Assembly: GCF_021531055.1 (NCBI RefSeq)
Contig: NZ_JADYTL010000005.1
Coordinates: forward strand, 62,001-126,000
Length of the DNA: 64,000 nucleotides
Reading direction: 5' to 3'
Source: Collinsella tanakaei
GTDB lineage: Bacteria > Actinomycetota > Coriobacteriia > Coriobacteriales > Coriobacteriaceae
Below the pieces are notes generated by a model, which searched no databases, had not been told where the DNA came from, and worked only from the letters and a program-made list of their open reading frames with translations. Both the position numbers and the translations under genes were made by a program. Positions 17,470 through 26,339 of this stretch are shown piece by piece (the first letter of the stretch is position 1; the number at the start of each line of letters is the position of its first letter).

Positions 17470-17982
17470 CTAGTCCTCCCTCGCCTTCATGGCCTTGAGA
17501 CGGGCGTTGACCGCCTCGTCGTCCAGCAGGTCCGCAGGTTCCTGCAGGGTCTCGCCGGCGGCGAGGCGACGGGCCTTCTCGTCCAGGATCTCGACGCCCT
17601 TCAGAACGGCGTCGATGATGGTCTCGGGGCGCACGGCGCAGCCCGGGGCGTACACATCGACCGGGATCGCCTTGTCCACGCCGCCGATCACGTTGTAGCA
17701 GTCGCGGAACACGCCGCCCGTGCACGCGCAGATGCCGCAGGCCACGACGACCTTGGGCTCGAGCATCTGGCTGTAGATGTGGCGCACCACGCGGATGTTC
17801 TGCGCGTTGATGGAGCCGGTCACCAAGAAGATGTCGGCGTGCTTGGGGTTACCGGTGTTGATGATGCCGAATCGCTCGATATCGTAGAGCGGCATGAGGG
17901 AATCGAGCACCTCGATGTCGCAGCCGTTGCAGCTCGAGCCGTCGTAGTGGATGAGCCACGGCGATTTGGAGTTGTATGCCAT
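17470..17982 (-). CDS. group 4 [NiFe] hydrogenase small subunit (EchC/NuoB-like)
   Basis: 170 residues with the proximal 4Fe-4S cluster motif CxxC...C...C: SSCNGCDIEVLD near residue 17, ACGICACTGG near 92, and APGCAVRPE near 128. It carries electrons to the Ni-Fe site of the EchE-like subunit. Start at MAYNSKSPWLIHYDG. Located 12 bases after the membrane-subunit stop and directly before the EchD-like gene. Confidence 0.92.
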   Translation of the reverse strand: MAYNSKSPWLIHYDGSSCNGCDIEVLDSLMPLYDIERFGIINTGNPKHADIFLVTGSINAQNIRVVRHIYSQMLEPKVVVACGICACTGGVFRDCYNVIGGVDKAIPVDVYAPGCAVRPETIIDAVLKGVEILDEKARRLAAGETLQEPADLLDDEAVNARLKAMKARED

Positions 17983-17994
17983 ATCCCTCGCTCC

Positions 17995-20868
17995 TTAGAT
18001 GAACGGCGTGATGAGCACATAGAACAGGTTGACGATGCCCACCACGAGCGCGACGAGCCATGCCAGCTTGAGGCAGTTCTGCCACTTGGTGCGTGCGAAG
18101 TTGTTGTCAATCGCGACCTCGAAGAACCAGGTGAGCGCCACCACGGCGATGGCGACGACGATCGAGACCGGCGAATCCCAGATGAAGAACATGCCGACCC
18201 ACATGAGGAACAGCACGCTCTCGCACCAGTGCATGATCTCGATCTTGGCGAGCGTGCGGCCGGTCATCTCGGTCGTGATGCCCTTGAGCAGCTCCTGGTG
18301 CGCATGGTGGCTGTAGGACAGGTCGAACGGCGACTTGCGCAGCTTGATGGTGAGGATGAACAGCAAACCGATGAAGATCGGGATAAGCGTCACGATGATG
18401 GGCTGCTCGAGCGAGAACAGACGCGCGATGTCGAACGACTGGGTCGCGGTGAAGAAACCCACCGTCATGATGAGCAGCATGGGCTCATAGGACATGACCT
18501 GCAGGCACTCGCGATCCGCGCCGGCGTCGGCCCACGGGGAGCGCGAGGAGTACGCGGCGATGATCACGAACAGCGTGGCGAGCGTCACGAGGAACACGCA
18601 CAGCAGCAGGTTGGAGCCGGAGATGAACATGCCGCCGGCCAGGATGCAGAAGATGAGCGCGCAGGTGACGTAGGTCTCGTCGATGGCGTTGACGCTCGTC
18701 TGCTCCTTGGACAGCAGCTTGCGCACGTCGTAGTAGGGCTGCAAAAGGCGCGGTCCCACGCGACCCTGCATGTGGGCGCTCACCTTGCGGTCCAGACCGT
18801 CGAGCAGGCAACCCAGGAAGGGCGCCGCGATGGCGAAGACCACGCAGCCGGCCGCGATGCCGAGCAGGCCCGGACCGACGAGCATGACCTCGCGCTCGAC
18901 GAGGAACGTGCCGCCGGCGAGCAGGTCGGTGTGGAAGATGAAGCAGGCGGCGAAGGCCATGAGCATGCCGGCGCCGCAGATGATCTGGCCGACGAGGGTG
19001 AGCAGGTGCTCCGGGAAGACGTCGGCGAGATACCAGTTGCGCTTGGTGGAGCGCATCGTGCGGCCCATGGAACCCAGATAGGTGCGCGAGTCGGCGTCAA
19101 GGCACACGCCCGACAGGTACACGTGCTGACGCGCCTTGGAGAAGCGGCCCCACGGCGTGAGCAGCACGATGGCGATGAACAGCACGATGACGACCATGAT
19201 GAGCATGTTGTCGAGGTCGATGAGGCGCGGGACCTTGTTGTAGGTGACCTCGAGGTAGGGCCCGATCACGAACTGCGAGATGACAGGCAGCAGCATGCAG
19301 CACAAGACGAGCAGGGCGGAGATGAAGCCGATCGCGGTCCACTCGCTCTTGTGCACGCCACCCTCGACGTTCTCGGCCTTCTGCGACACGCCGGCGAGCT
19401 TACCGAGCCACTTGGCCCAGAAGAAGAACGTGGCGGCTGAGCCGAAGGCGAGCAGGATCAAGAAGAGCACGTTGCCCGTCTCGGCGAACGACACGAGCGT
19501 GGCCCACTTGGAGACGAGCATGCCGAACGGCGCCACGAACATGCCCATGATGCCGAGCATCATGAAGCGCGTGAGGCGCGGCAGGCGGCTGAACAGCCCG
19601 TCCATGTCCTCGATGTTGCGGCTCCCGATACGGTGCTCGACGGTGCCCACGCACAGGAACAGCACCGACTTGGACACGGTGTGGAAGATGATGAGGAAGA
19701 TGGCAGCCCACACGGCCTCGGAGGTACCCACGCCCGCGCAGGCGGAGATGAGGCCGAGGTTGGCGATCGTGGAGTACGCGAGCACGCGCTTGGCGTTGCT
19801 CTGCGAGATGGCCATGAACGAGCAGAGCACGAACGTCACGCCGCCGACGGCGACGACCATGGCCGAGGCCATGGGGTACACCAGGTAGAGCGGGGCGAGC
19901 TTGACGAGCAGGAACACGCCGGCCTTGACCATGGTGGACGAGTGCAGAAGGGCGCTCGTGGGGGTCGGGGCGACCATGGCGCCGAGGAGCCACTGGTGGA
20001 ACGGCATCTGCGCGGCCTTGGTGAGACCGGCCACCGACAGCAGCATGAGCGGCATGATGAGCATATCGGCCTGGGCGCCGGCGGCGACCTCGACCATGCC
20101 GTTGATGGACAGCGGCACGCCGGTGGTGTGCATGACGACGAGCGCCACGTGGAACGCGAGACCACCGACCATGTTGAGGTTGATCTGCAGGATGGCGCTC
20201 TTCTTGGCCTCGGCCGTACGCGTGTAGCCGATCATGAGGAAGGAGCACACGGTCGTGATCTCCCAGCCCGCGACGAGCCAGTCGAAGTTATCGGAGGTCA
20301 CGATGATGAACATCGCCGACAGGAACAGGAACATGAGGGCGATGAACTGATGGCGACGGTCGATCGCCTTCGTCCCCGCACGGCGGGCCGCCTCATCCTC
20401 ATGATGCTGGAAATCCTTCATGTAGCCGAGCGCGTAGATGCAGATGGCACTACCGACCAGGCCGACGATGAGCACCATGATCACCGACAGCGTGTCGATG
20501 TACATGGGCTCGGCCATGGCATCCTCGGGATGCAGGGCAAACGAACCGCACCAGATCGAGACGGCGAGCTGGACGGCGGAAAGTAGGAACATCACCGTGT
20601 TCCGATACCGGATCGCCATGACGAACACGAAACCGCACAGGAACAGATCGACGGCGACCGCCACGTAGTTACCCGCAAGCGAAAGGTCGGGCGGCATGGC
20701 GAACGTCGTCGGATTGCCCATATACGTGACGGCGGTGACGATGCTGGCAATGGCGATGACCACCGCGGACCCGACCACGATCGGATCGCGCTGCGCGTCA
20801 CCTTTGAACAGCATCAATGCGATCGCGACGACCAAGGGAAAGGCGATCAGGAACCCCAGTAAAGCCAT
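17995..20868 (-). CDS. fused NuoL-like / NuoH-like hydrogenase membrane subunit (EchA-EchB fusion)
   Basis: 957 residues from MALLGFLIAFPLVV; AAGGGG lies five bases before this ATG. The first 640 residues form an antiporter-like NuoL/EchA domain with many membrane helices and the family block PTPTSALLHSSTMVKAGVFL. From about 650 the sequence becomes NuoH/EchB-like (DRKVSAHMQGRVGPRLLQPY near 690; PFDLSYSHHAHQELLKGI). In characterised Ech complexes these are two proteins. The first part should move H+ or Na+ and the second couples the redox module to it. First gene of the operon. A TATAAT box lies 43 bases upstream. Confidence 0.88.
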   Translation of the reverse strand: MALLGFLIAFPLVVAIALMLFKGDAQRDPIVVGSAVVIAIASIVTAVTYMGNPTTFAMPPDLSLAGNYVAVAVDLFLCGFVFVMAIRYRNTVMFLLSAVQLAVSIWCGSFALHPEDAMAEPMYIDTLSVIMVLIVGLVGSAICIYALGYMKDFQHHEDEAARRAGTKAIDRRHQFIALMFLFLSAMFIIVTSDNFDWLVAGWEITTVCSFLMIGYTRTAEAKKSAILQINLNMVGGLAFHVALVVMHTTGVPLSINGMVEVAAGAQADMLIMPLMLLSVAGLTKAAQMPFHQWLLGAMVAPTPTSALLHSSTMVKAGVFLLVKLAPLYLVYPMASAMVVAVGGVTFVLCSFMAISQSNAKRVLAYSTIANLGLISACAGVGTSEAVWAAIFLIIFHTVSKSVLFLCVGTVEHRIGSRNIEDMDGLFSRLPRLTRFMMLGIMGMFVAPFGMLVSKWATLVSFAETGNVLFLILLAFGSAATFFFWAKWLGKLAGVSQKAENVEGGVHKSEWTAIGFISALLVLCCMLLPVISQFVIGPYLEVTYNKVPRLIDLDNMLIMVVIVLFIAIVLLTPWGRFSKARQHVYLSGVCLDADSRTYLGSMGRTMRSTKRNWYLADVFPEHLLTLVGQIICGAGMLMAFAACFIFHTDLLAGGTFLVEREVMLVGPGLLGIAAGCVVFAIAAPFLGCLLDGLDRKVSAHMQGRVGPRLLQPYYDVRKLLSKEQTSVNAIDETYVTCALIFCILAGGMFISGSNLLLCVFLVTLATLFVIIAAYSSRSPWADAGADRECLQVMSYEPMLLIMTVGFFTATQSFDIARLFSLEQPIIVTLIPIFIGLLFILTIKLRKSPFDLSYSHHAHQELLKGITTEMTGRTLAKIEIMHWCESVLFLMWVGMFFIWDSPVSIVVAIAVVALTWFFEVAIDNNFARTKWQNCLKLAWLVALVVGIVNLFYVLITPFI

Positions 20869-20910
20869 AGGCACCCCTTTTTGCACGAAGCTTCACATAA
20901 ACAACGCTTC

Positions 20911-20916
20911 ATTATA
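20911..20916 (-). promoter_or_regulatory. -10 box of the hydrogenase operon
   Basis: A consensus TATAAT (ATTATA on plus) lies 43 bases before the operon's first ATG. No consensus -35 is seen 16-18 bases upstream. Confidence 0.5.
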
Positions 20917-20987
20917 GTGCAGAAGCACCCCGATGCCGCATGGGCTTCACCGACGGATAAGCGAACGTGAGGTCGGCGCGATTCAAC

Positions 20988-21041
20988 GAAAAAGCCGGTG
21001 CCGTGCAGGCGGGACGCGTGTCCCACCCGCACGGCACCGGC
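20988..21041 (-). terminator. terminator of the flavodiiron gene
   Basis: GCCGGTGCCGTGC (20994-21006) pairs with GCACGGCACCGGC (21029-21041), and the inner bases pair partly too. On minus it is followed by five T, a good rho-independent terminator 60 bases past the stop. Confidence 0.8.
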
Positions 21042-21103
21042 CTATGTCCCGTTTTTCTCCTGGCCCCTTTTGGGACACCTTTTGGGACAGGGGTGGGCGT
21101 CGT

Positions 21104-22288
21104 TTAGGCCTGGGCGGCCTCGATCATCTTGCAGACGGTGTCCTGCAGCTCGGCCAGGTTCTCGGCCGAGGGGATCCACTGCTGCGCCACCACGGGCACG
21201 GGCAGCTGGAACTTGGCGTTCTCGAGCTCGGCGTAGACCTGCTTGGGACCGAGCGGCGCCCAGCCGTAGGAGCCGAAGGCCAGACCGATGCGCTGCGCGT
21301 TGTTAGGCGACAGGCCGCGCATGTAGGTCAGGAAGCCGGCAACCGTCGGCATCATGTTGGAATTGAGGGTCGGCGAACCCACGGCGACGTACTTGGCGTC
21401 GCACAGCTCGAGCATGATGTCCGAGATGTGCGTGTGCTTGACGTCGATCAGCTCGGCGGGGATGCCCTCCTTGATGAAGGCGTCGGTGATCTCGCGGGCC
21501 ATGGACTCGGTCGAGTGCCACATGGAGTCGTAGACCACGACGGCCTTGTCGACCGTCTGATAGGTGGTCCACGCCTCGTACTTGTCGAGGATGTCGGCGA
21601 TGTGACTGCGCCAGATCACGCCGTGGCTCGGGCAGATCATGTTCAGATCGAGCGTCTTGACCACGTCGAGGGCCTTGTGGGCCTGCATGCCGTAGGGCCA
21701 CACGATGTTGGCGTAGTACTTCTTGGCCTGCTTGTAGACCTCGCACAGATCGTTTTCGTCATCGAAGCGCTTGGTGGAGGCGAAGTGCTGGCCGAAGGCG
21801 TCGTTGGAGAACAGGATCTTGTCGACGTCGGAGTAGGTGACCATGTTGTCGGGCCAGTGGACCATAGGCGTGGTCACGAAGGTGAGGGTGCGCTCGCCGA
21901 TGTTCAGGGTCTCGCCGGACTTGACGGGCGTGGCCTCGATACCGAAATGCGCTCGGACCTCGTTGACGCCGGCACCGGCCGACGCGTAGATCGTGGCGTT
22001 GGGGGCGACCTTGTGGATGGCCGGCAGCGAGCCGGAGTGGTCCATCTCCACATGGTTGGTGATCACGATATCGATCTTGGAGGGATCGACGACCTGCGAG
22101 ATGCGCTGCAGGAACTCATCGGTGAAGGTCGCCTTGGCCGTGTCGATGAGGGTGACCTTCTCGTCCATGATCAGATAGGCGTTGTAGGTGATGCCCTTCT
22201 CGGTGGTATAGCCATGGAACGAGCGCTCGTTCCAGTCGATGCCGCCGACCCACCAGACCTTGGGCGAGATCTCGATAGCGTTGAGCAT
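21104..22288 (-). CDS. FprA-type flavodiiron protein
   Basis: 394 residues. The metallo-beta-lactamase-like half has the complete diiron ligand set, including H79-V-E81-M-D83-H84, a His in TPMVHWPDN, an Asp in FSNDAFG and a His in CPSHGVIW. From about 255 a flavodoxin domain binds FMN (AVVVYDSMWHSTESMAREI). Flavodiiron proteins reduce O2 to water or NO to N2O and protect anaerobes; with a complete metal site it should be active. AAAGGA precedes the ATG. It lies upstream of the hydrogenase operon but is separated from it by a terminator. Confidence 0.93.
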   Translation of the reverse strand: MLNAIEISPKVWWVGGIDWNERSFHGYTTEKGITYNAYLIMDEKVTLIDTAKATFTDEFLQRISQVVDPSKIDIVITNHVEMDHSGSLPAIHKVAPNATIYASAGAGVNEVRAHFGIEATPVKSGETLNIGERTLTFVTTPMVHWPDNMVTYSDVDKILFSNDAFGQHFASTKRFDDENDLCEVYKQAKKYYANIVWPYGMQAHKALDVVKTLDLNMICPSHGVIWRSHIADILDKYEAWTTYQTVDKAVVVYDSMWHSTESMAREITDAFIKEGIPAELIDVKHTHISDIMLELCDAKYVAVGSPTLNSNMMPTVAGFLTYMRGLSPNNAQRIGLAFGSYGWAPLGPKQVYAELENAKFQLPVPVVAQQWIPSAENLAELQDTVCKMIEAAQA

Positions 22289-22424
22289 GGGTGTTCCTTT
22301 CCTGAGATGAATCCGTCTCGGATTCGGTTACCTGTGATAGTACCACGCAGGCGTGATGATAGACGCCCTGCCTCGGCGAGTCTTTAATTGCTATAAAATT
22401 AGATTCAATTTACACACGACGAAA

Positions 22425-22456
22425 GCGGGGCGGACACCTTCCGGCATCCGCCCCGC
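22425..22456 (-). terminator. terminator of the orphan HTH gene
   Basis: GCGGGGCGGA pairs with TCCGCCCCGC around a 12-base loop, 40 bases after the stop. A short T run (CTTTCG) follows on minus. Confidence 0.65.
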
Positions 22457-22495
22457 CCGTATCCGCAGATTCGCCATGCGTCCGCTTACACGCCC

Positions 22496-22891
22496 TTAGC
22501 TGAGCTTGCGGACCTTCGGCTTGCGACCGCGCTGCTTGTTGACGAGCGCCTCCGGACCGCCCTCGCGATATTGACGGCACCACGTCTTGACCGACGACTC
22601 GCTCGGAACGCCGTGCTTGACCATCACCTCACGCACCGACATGCCGTGGTCGATACGATCGTGCACGACCGACAGCTTCAGATCGTACGGGTACACGCGA
22701 TGCGTGGACCCCGCGTTCATGACGGCCGCGGAGCCACCGACCGCGTAGGCGCGTGCCCACTGGCGGGCGGTCGCCTCCGGGATACCGAGTTCGACGGCGA
22801 GGGTGCGATGCCCGACGCCGGTGGATAGGACCTTGACCGCGCGACGCCGTACCTTGGCATCGTACTTCGTACCTCTTTTGTTCTCAACCAT
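22496..22891 (-). CDS. orphan IS3/IS150 OrfA-like helix-turn-helix protein
   Basis: 131 residues with two HTH units: RRAVKVLSTGVGHRTLAVEL...ATARQWARAY (about 17-50) and MSVREVMVKHGVPSESSVKT (about 83-103). This resembles the N-terminal OrfA of IS150/IS3-type elements. There is no DDE-transposase OrfB next to it, no inverted-repeat ends are recognisable, and it has its own terminator. It may be a relic or a recruited DNA-binding protein. A TGCTATGAT extended -10 lies about 60 bases upstream. The 377-base gap on its right holds this promoter region and the EF-G terminator, with no gene seen. Confidence 0.65.
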   Translation of the reverse strand: MVENKRGTKYDAKVRRRAVKVLSTGVGHRTLAVELGIPEATARQWARAYAVGGSAAVMNAGSTHRVYPYDLKLSVVHDRIDHGMSVREVMVKHGVPSESSVKTWCRQYREGGPEALVNKQRGRKPKVRKLS

Positions 22892-23212
22892 GGCAACCTA
22901 CTTAGATGGCACGAGGGGATAGAAAAAGTGCGTTGTACCGAGCAAATTGCATCATAGCATGCAAACGTCTGCCTTCCTACAACATATCTTGGGAAAGATG
23001 GTGCACTTGACCTACCTCTTGCCCTGAGCGGCGAGGGAATATCGCACTCCATGACACGCACACATATTCCTATACATTTCATAGGATTTATTTGCACCCC
23101 GTTCCCTGCGGTAACGGCGGTGGGTGCGGGGAAGAACGCTGCCCCGGAGAAGAGTCGGTCAAAGCGGTCGTAATGTATATATCGGAATCACACGCGCGAA
23201 GGCCCCGACGAA

Positions 23213-23247
23213 AAAAGCGGTCGGCCCGCATGCAGGCCGACCGCTCA
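23213..23247 (-). terminator. terminator of the EF-G-like gene
   Basis: AGCGGTCGGCC (23218-23228) pairs with GGCCGACCGCT (23237-23247). Six T follow on minus: a strong rho-independent terminator. Confidence 0.85.
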
Positions 23248-23268
23248 CATCCATACGCTACAGGATGG

Positions 23269-25335
23269 TTACCTACCCTGGGCGCGCGACTCCTCGTAGA
23301 ACTCGACGAGGTGCTTCTGCACGTCGTAGGGAACCTGCTCGTAGCCGGCCGCCTCCATCGTGAAGTCGCCGGTGCCGCGGGTGAGCGAGCGCAGGCGCGT
23401 GGCGTAATCCACGAGCTCGGCGTAGGGTACGGTGGCGGTGACCACGGTGTTGCCGCGATCGTCGGTATCCATGCCGGTCACACGGCCGCGGCTGGCGGAC
23501 ACGTCGCCCATCACCGCGCCGGCGTAGCTCTCGGGGATGGTGACCGTGATGTTCTCCATGGGCTCGAGCACCACCGGATCGGCCTCGGCGCACGCCTTCT
23601 TGAGCGCGATACGCGCGGCGGCACGGAAGGCCATCTCGTTGGAGTCGACCGGGTGATACGAACCGTCGTAGCACGCCACGCGGATACCCGTGAGCGGGTA
23701 GCCCGCGATGACGCCTTCCTTCATGGTCTCCTGGACACCCTTGTCGACCGCGGGGATGAGGGCGCGCGGGATGCGGCCGCCCACGACCTCGTCGACGAAC
23801 TCGTAGTCGGTACCGTCCATGAGCGGCTCGACACGCAGGTAGCAATCGCCGAACTGGCCGGCACCGCCGGTCTGCTTCTTGTGGCGTCCCTGCGCACTCG
23901 CCACGCGGCGGATGGTCTCGCGATACGGGATGCGGATGGGCACGATGTGCGCCTCGACGCGGGTGCGCTCCTCGAGGCGGTTGAGCAGGACGGACACCTG
24001 CGCCTCGCCCACGGCGGAGATGATGGTCTGGCCCGTCTCCTCATCGCGCTCGATCTTCATGGTCGGATCGGCCTCGCACGCCTTGTCGATGAAGGTGAAG
24101 AGCTTGTCCTCCTCGCTGCGGTTGACGGCCTCGATGGCGATGCGGTACTGGCTGTTGGGGAACTTGAACGCCGCAGCCTCGACCTTGCCGGAGACGGACA
24201 GCGTGTCGCCGGTATCGGCGGAGATCTTGGTGGTGACGATGACGTCGCCGGCCTCGGCCATGCCGACGTCGGTCATCTCGCGACCGCACATGACGTACAG
24301 GTGCGCGAGGCGCTCGCTTTTACGCGTGCGGGCGTTGATGAGCTCGATACCGGGGGTGAGCGTGCCGGTCAGGACCTTGAGGAAGGAGATGCGGCCCTGC
24401 TGGGCGTCGTTCAGGGTCTTGAAGACGAAGGCGACGGGGCGCTCGTCCTCGGCCGAGATCTTGAGGGTATCGCCGTCCATGAGAGGCATCTCGCCGTAGT
24501 CGGTCGGCGCGGGGAAGTACGTGGCGATGTCGTCCATGACGGAGTGGATGCCCAGCTCCTTGGTGCACGAACCCACGAACACGGGCACGAACAGGCGCTC
24601 GGCGATGGCCTTGGAAAGCAGGCTCTCGACCTCGTCCTGGGTGAGCTGCTCGCCCTCGAGGTACTTCATCATGAGCTCGTCGTCGGCCTCGGCGACGGCC
24701 TCGCACAGCTGCTCGCGCGCGGCCTCGGCGGCCGCCTTGTACTCGTCGGGAATATCGTACTCGGTCTGCGTGGTGCCCTCGCAGTGGCGCGCCTTCATGC
24801 GCACGACGTCGATGACGCCCTCGAAGGCCTCGCCCGTGCCCCACGGCAGGGTGACCGCGCCCAGACGCATGCCGAAACGCTCGCGCAGCTGCTCCATGCA
24901 GGCGTCGTAGTCGGCGGTCTCCTTGTCGATGCGGTTGATGAACACGGCGCGCGCCAGGCGCAGGTCCTCGGCGGCGTACCACAGCTTCACGGTCGTGGGC
25001 TGCGGACCCTCGGAGGCGTCGACCACGAACAGCGCCGTCTCGCTGACGGCCATGGCCGCGTACGCGTCGCCGATGAAATCGGGGTAGCAGGGGGCATCCA
25101 GCACGTTGATGCGGGTGCCCTTCCAGTCGATGGGGGCGATGGAGGTGGAGATGGAGACACCGCGCTTGACTTCCTCGGTGTCGTAATCGAGCGTGGGCTT
25201 GGTGCCCGCGTGACCGCCCAGACGGGTGGTCTTGCCTGAAAGATGCAGCATCGATTCCGCCAGGGAGGTCTTTCCTACTCCTCCCTGGCCGACCAAGACG
25301 ACGTTCCTCACATTGCCGGTTTTAGGAGCACCCAT
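23269..25335 (-). CDS. EF-G-like translation-factor paralogue (EF-G2 type)
   Basis: 688 residues from MGAPKTGNVRNVVLVGQGG, with AAGGAAGG upstream. Domains follow EF-G order: GTPase, domain II, III, IV (GRHKKQTGGAGQFGD) and V. The P-loop GQGGVGKTS is intact, but the G3 motif DTPGH reads DAPCY, so the His that activates GTP hydrolysis is Tyr, and G4 reads NRID in place of NKxD. Mycobacterial EF-G2 has the same His-to-Tyr change and lacks ribosome-stimulated GTPase. This is therefore probably not the main EF-G. It may act as a ribosome-associated or tetracycline-resistance-like factor; the role is unknown. Confidence 0.85.
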   Translation of the reverse strand: MGAPKTGNVRNVVLVGQGGVGKTSLAESMLHLSGKTTRLGGHAGTKPTLDYDTEEVKRGVSISTSIAPIDWKGTRINVLDAPCYPDFIGDAYAAMAVSETALFVVDASEGPQPTTVKLWYAAEDLRLARAVFINRIDKETADYDACMEQLRERFGMRLGAVTLPWGTGEAFEGVIDVVRMKARHCEGTTQTEYDIPDEYKAAAEAAREQLCEAVAEADDELMMKYLEGEQLTQDEVESLLSKAIAERLFVPVFVGSCTKELGIHSVMDDIATYFPAPTDYGEMPLMDGDTLKISAEDERPVAFVFKTLNDAQQGRISFLKVLTGTLTPGIELINARTRKSERLAHLYVMCGREMTDVGMAEAGDVIVTTKISADTGDTLSVSGKVEAAAFKFPNSQYRIAIEAVNRSEEDKLFTFIDKACEADPTMKIERDEETGQTIISAVGEAQVSVLLNRLEERTRVEAHIVPIRIPYRETIRRVASAQGRHKKQTGGAGQFGDCYLRVEPLMDGTDYEFVDEVVGGRIPRALIPAVDKGVQETMKEGVIAGYPLTGIRVACYDGSYHPVDSNEMAFRAAARIALKKACAEADPVVLEPMENITVTIPESYAGAVMGDVSASRGRVTGMDTDDRGNTVVTATVPYAELVDYATRLRSLTRGTGDFTMEAAGYEQVPYDVQKHLVEFYEESRAQGR

Positions 25336-25570
25336 GATGACCTTCCTTTCTGCGGCGCACACGCCGCCGAAGCGGGACGAGGCGATGCGGCCGCCTCGAA
25401 TTTAGCCGTATGCGTTGAGCCTACCCCCGCGCGATATGGTCATACCTGACATATCGCCGGACGGCATACTGCGGTGCGCTAAAGGGCCCTCGGGTGCGCA
25501 TGGTGCGCCCGCGCCACGTTGCCGATTCTCGCCAGACACGGCCCGCCTCCTTTTGGTTACCGCGGCATGC

Positions 25571-25576
25571 TACAAT
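25571..25576 (+). promoter_or_regulatory. extended -10 promoter of the cobalamin locus
   Basis: TACAAT is preceded by TGC, giving an extended -10 (TGnTACAAT). It lies just upstream of the riboswitch. No good -35 is seen. Confidence 0.55.
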
Positions 25577-25594
25577 CGGCGATGCATCGATATA

Positions 25595-25762
25595 TGGCCA
25601 GATGGATGGTGCGCAGACGCACGGCGGCGGCCAAGCCGACGCCAGGGGAACGGGGTGCGAAGCCCCGGCTGTACCAGCAACCGTGAATCCGGAACCGCAT
25701 GCGCGCGGTACCTCCGGACAAGCCGGATCGCCTCTCCATCACATGGGCCCTGGAGAGAAAGG
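25595..25762 (+). promoter_or_regulatory. cobalamin (adenosylcobalamin-type) riboswitch
   Basis: The conserved B12-box core is clear: GGGGAACGGGGTGCGAAGCC, then CCGGCTGTACCAGCAACCGT, matching the family's GGGAA...GGTG.GAA..CC and CTG.CC.GCAACYGT order. Downstream, CTCTCCA (25732-25738) can pair with TGGAGAG (25751-25757), which overlaps the Shine-Dalgarno AGAGAAAGG (25754-25762) of the next gene. This predicts translational repression when cobalamin is bound. Boundaries are approximate. Confidence 0.9.
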
Positions 25763-25769
25763 CATACCT

Positions 25770-26279
25770 ATGCGCAACCGAATCACCCAACCCGAAGCCC
25801 GCACGTCGCGTCGCCTGCTCGCGTCCCTCGTCCTGGCGCTCGCGCTCGCCGTGGGCGTCCTCGGCGGATGCACCCAGACCACCGCGTCGACCGACGACGG
25901 CTCCGCTGCCGGCTCCACCGTCGCGGCCCCTGCTGGCTCCGCGTCGACCGATGCGCCCGCCACAAGCGATGACGCGCAGATTTCCGTCCAGGTCGTCGTC
26001 GACTCCAGCGCCGCCGACGGCAGCGTGAGCTACGACGGCACCGTCGAGCTCGCCGAGGGCGCCACTGTTCTGGACGCCATCGAGGCGACCGGCCTTGAGC
26101 TCGACGTGCAGGATTCCGACTACGGTGCGTTCGTGAACGCCATCGACGGTCTTGCCACCGGCGACGCCGGCGACTCGAGCGGTTGGGGCTACGACCTCAA
26201 CGGCGAGATGGTCATGGAGTCCGCCGATGTGGCGACCGTGGCCGACGGCGACGTCCTCACCTGGACCTACCTGGTCTAA
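25770..26279 (+). CDS. DUF4430 (transcobalamin-like) lipoprotein
   Basis: 169 residues starting at MRNRITQPEARTSRRLLASL; AGAAAGG lies seven bases upstream. It has a signal peptide with lipobox LGGC (C about 37), a Ser/Thr/Ala-rich spacer (40-75), and a C-terminal domain of about 90 residues (VQVVVDSSAADGSVSYDGTV; EGATVLDAIEATGLELDV; SSGWGYDLNGEMV). This matches DUF4430, the fold also found as the C-terminal domain of animal transcobalamin and intrinsic factor. Placed behind a cobalamin riboswitch and before ECF transporter genes, it is probably an extracellular cobalamin- or corrinoid-binding partner. The substrate is inferred from context. Confidence 0.8.
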   Translation: MRNRITQPEARTSRRLLASLVLALALAVGVLGGCTQTTASTDDGSAAGSTVAAPAGSASTDAPATSDDAQISVQVVVDSSAADGSVSYDGTVELAEGATVLDAIEATGLELDVQDSDYGAFVNAIDGLATGDAGDSSGWGYDLNGEMVMESADVATVADGDVLTWTYLV

Positions 26280-26312
26280 TTGGGAAAATAGGGACTGTCC
26301 CTATTTTCCCAA
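26280..26312. repeat. family C perfect palindrome, copy 1
   Basis: TGGGAAAATAGGGAC and its exact complement around one T. It begins at the DUF4430 stop codon and ends 28 bases before ecfT. The same palindrome occurs at 31.9 kb. As RNA it would form a 15-bp hairpin that could lower read-through or protect the lipoprotein message. Confidence 0.85.
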
Positions 26313-26339
26313 TTCCGTTGTTTCTCACCGGATCTTCCC

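Noticed and set aside
16660-19440. 926-codon plus-strand open frame across the hydrogenase operon
   Set aside because: Antisense to three genes with full family motifs; composition (His/Arg/Asp/Gly) is typical of a shadow frame.
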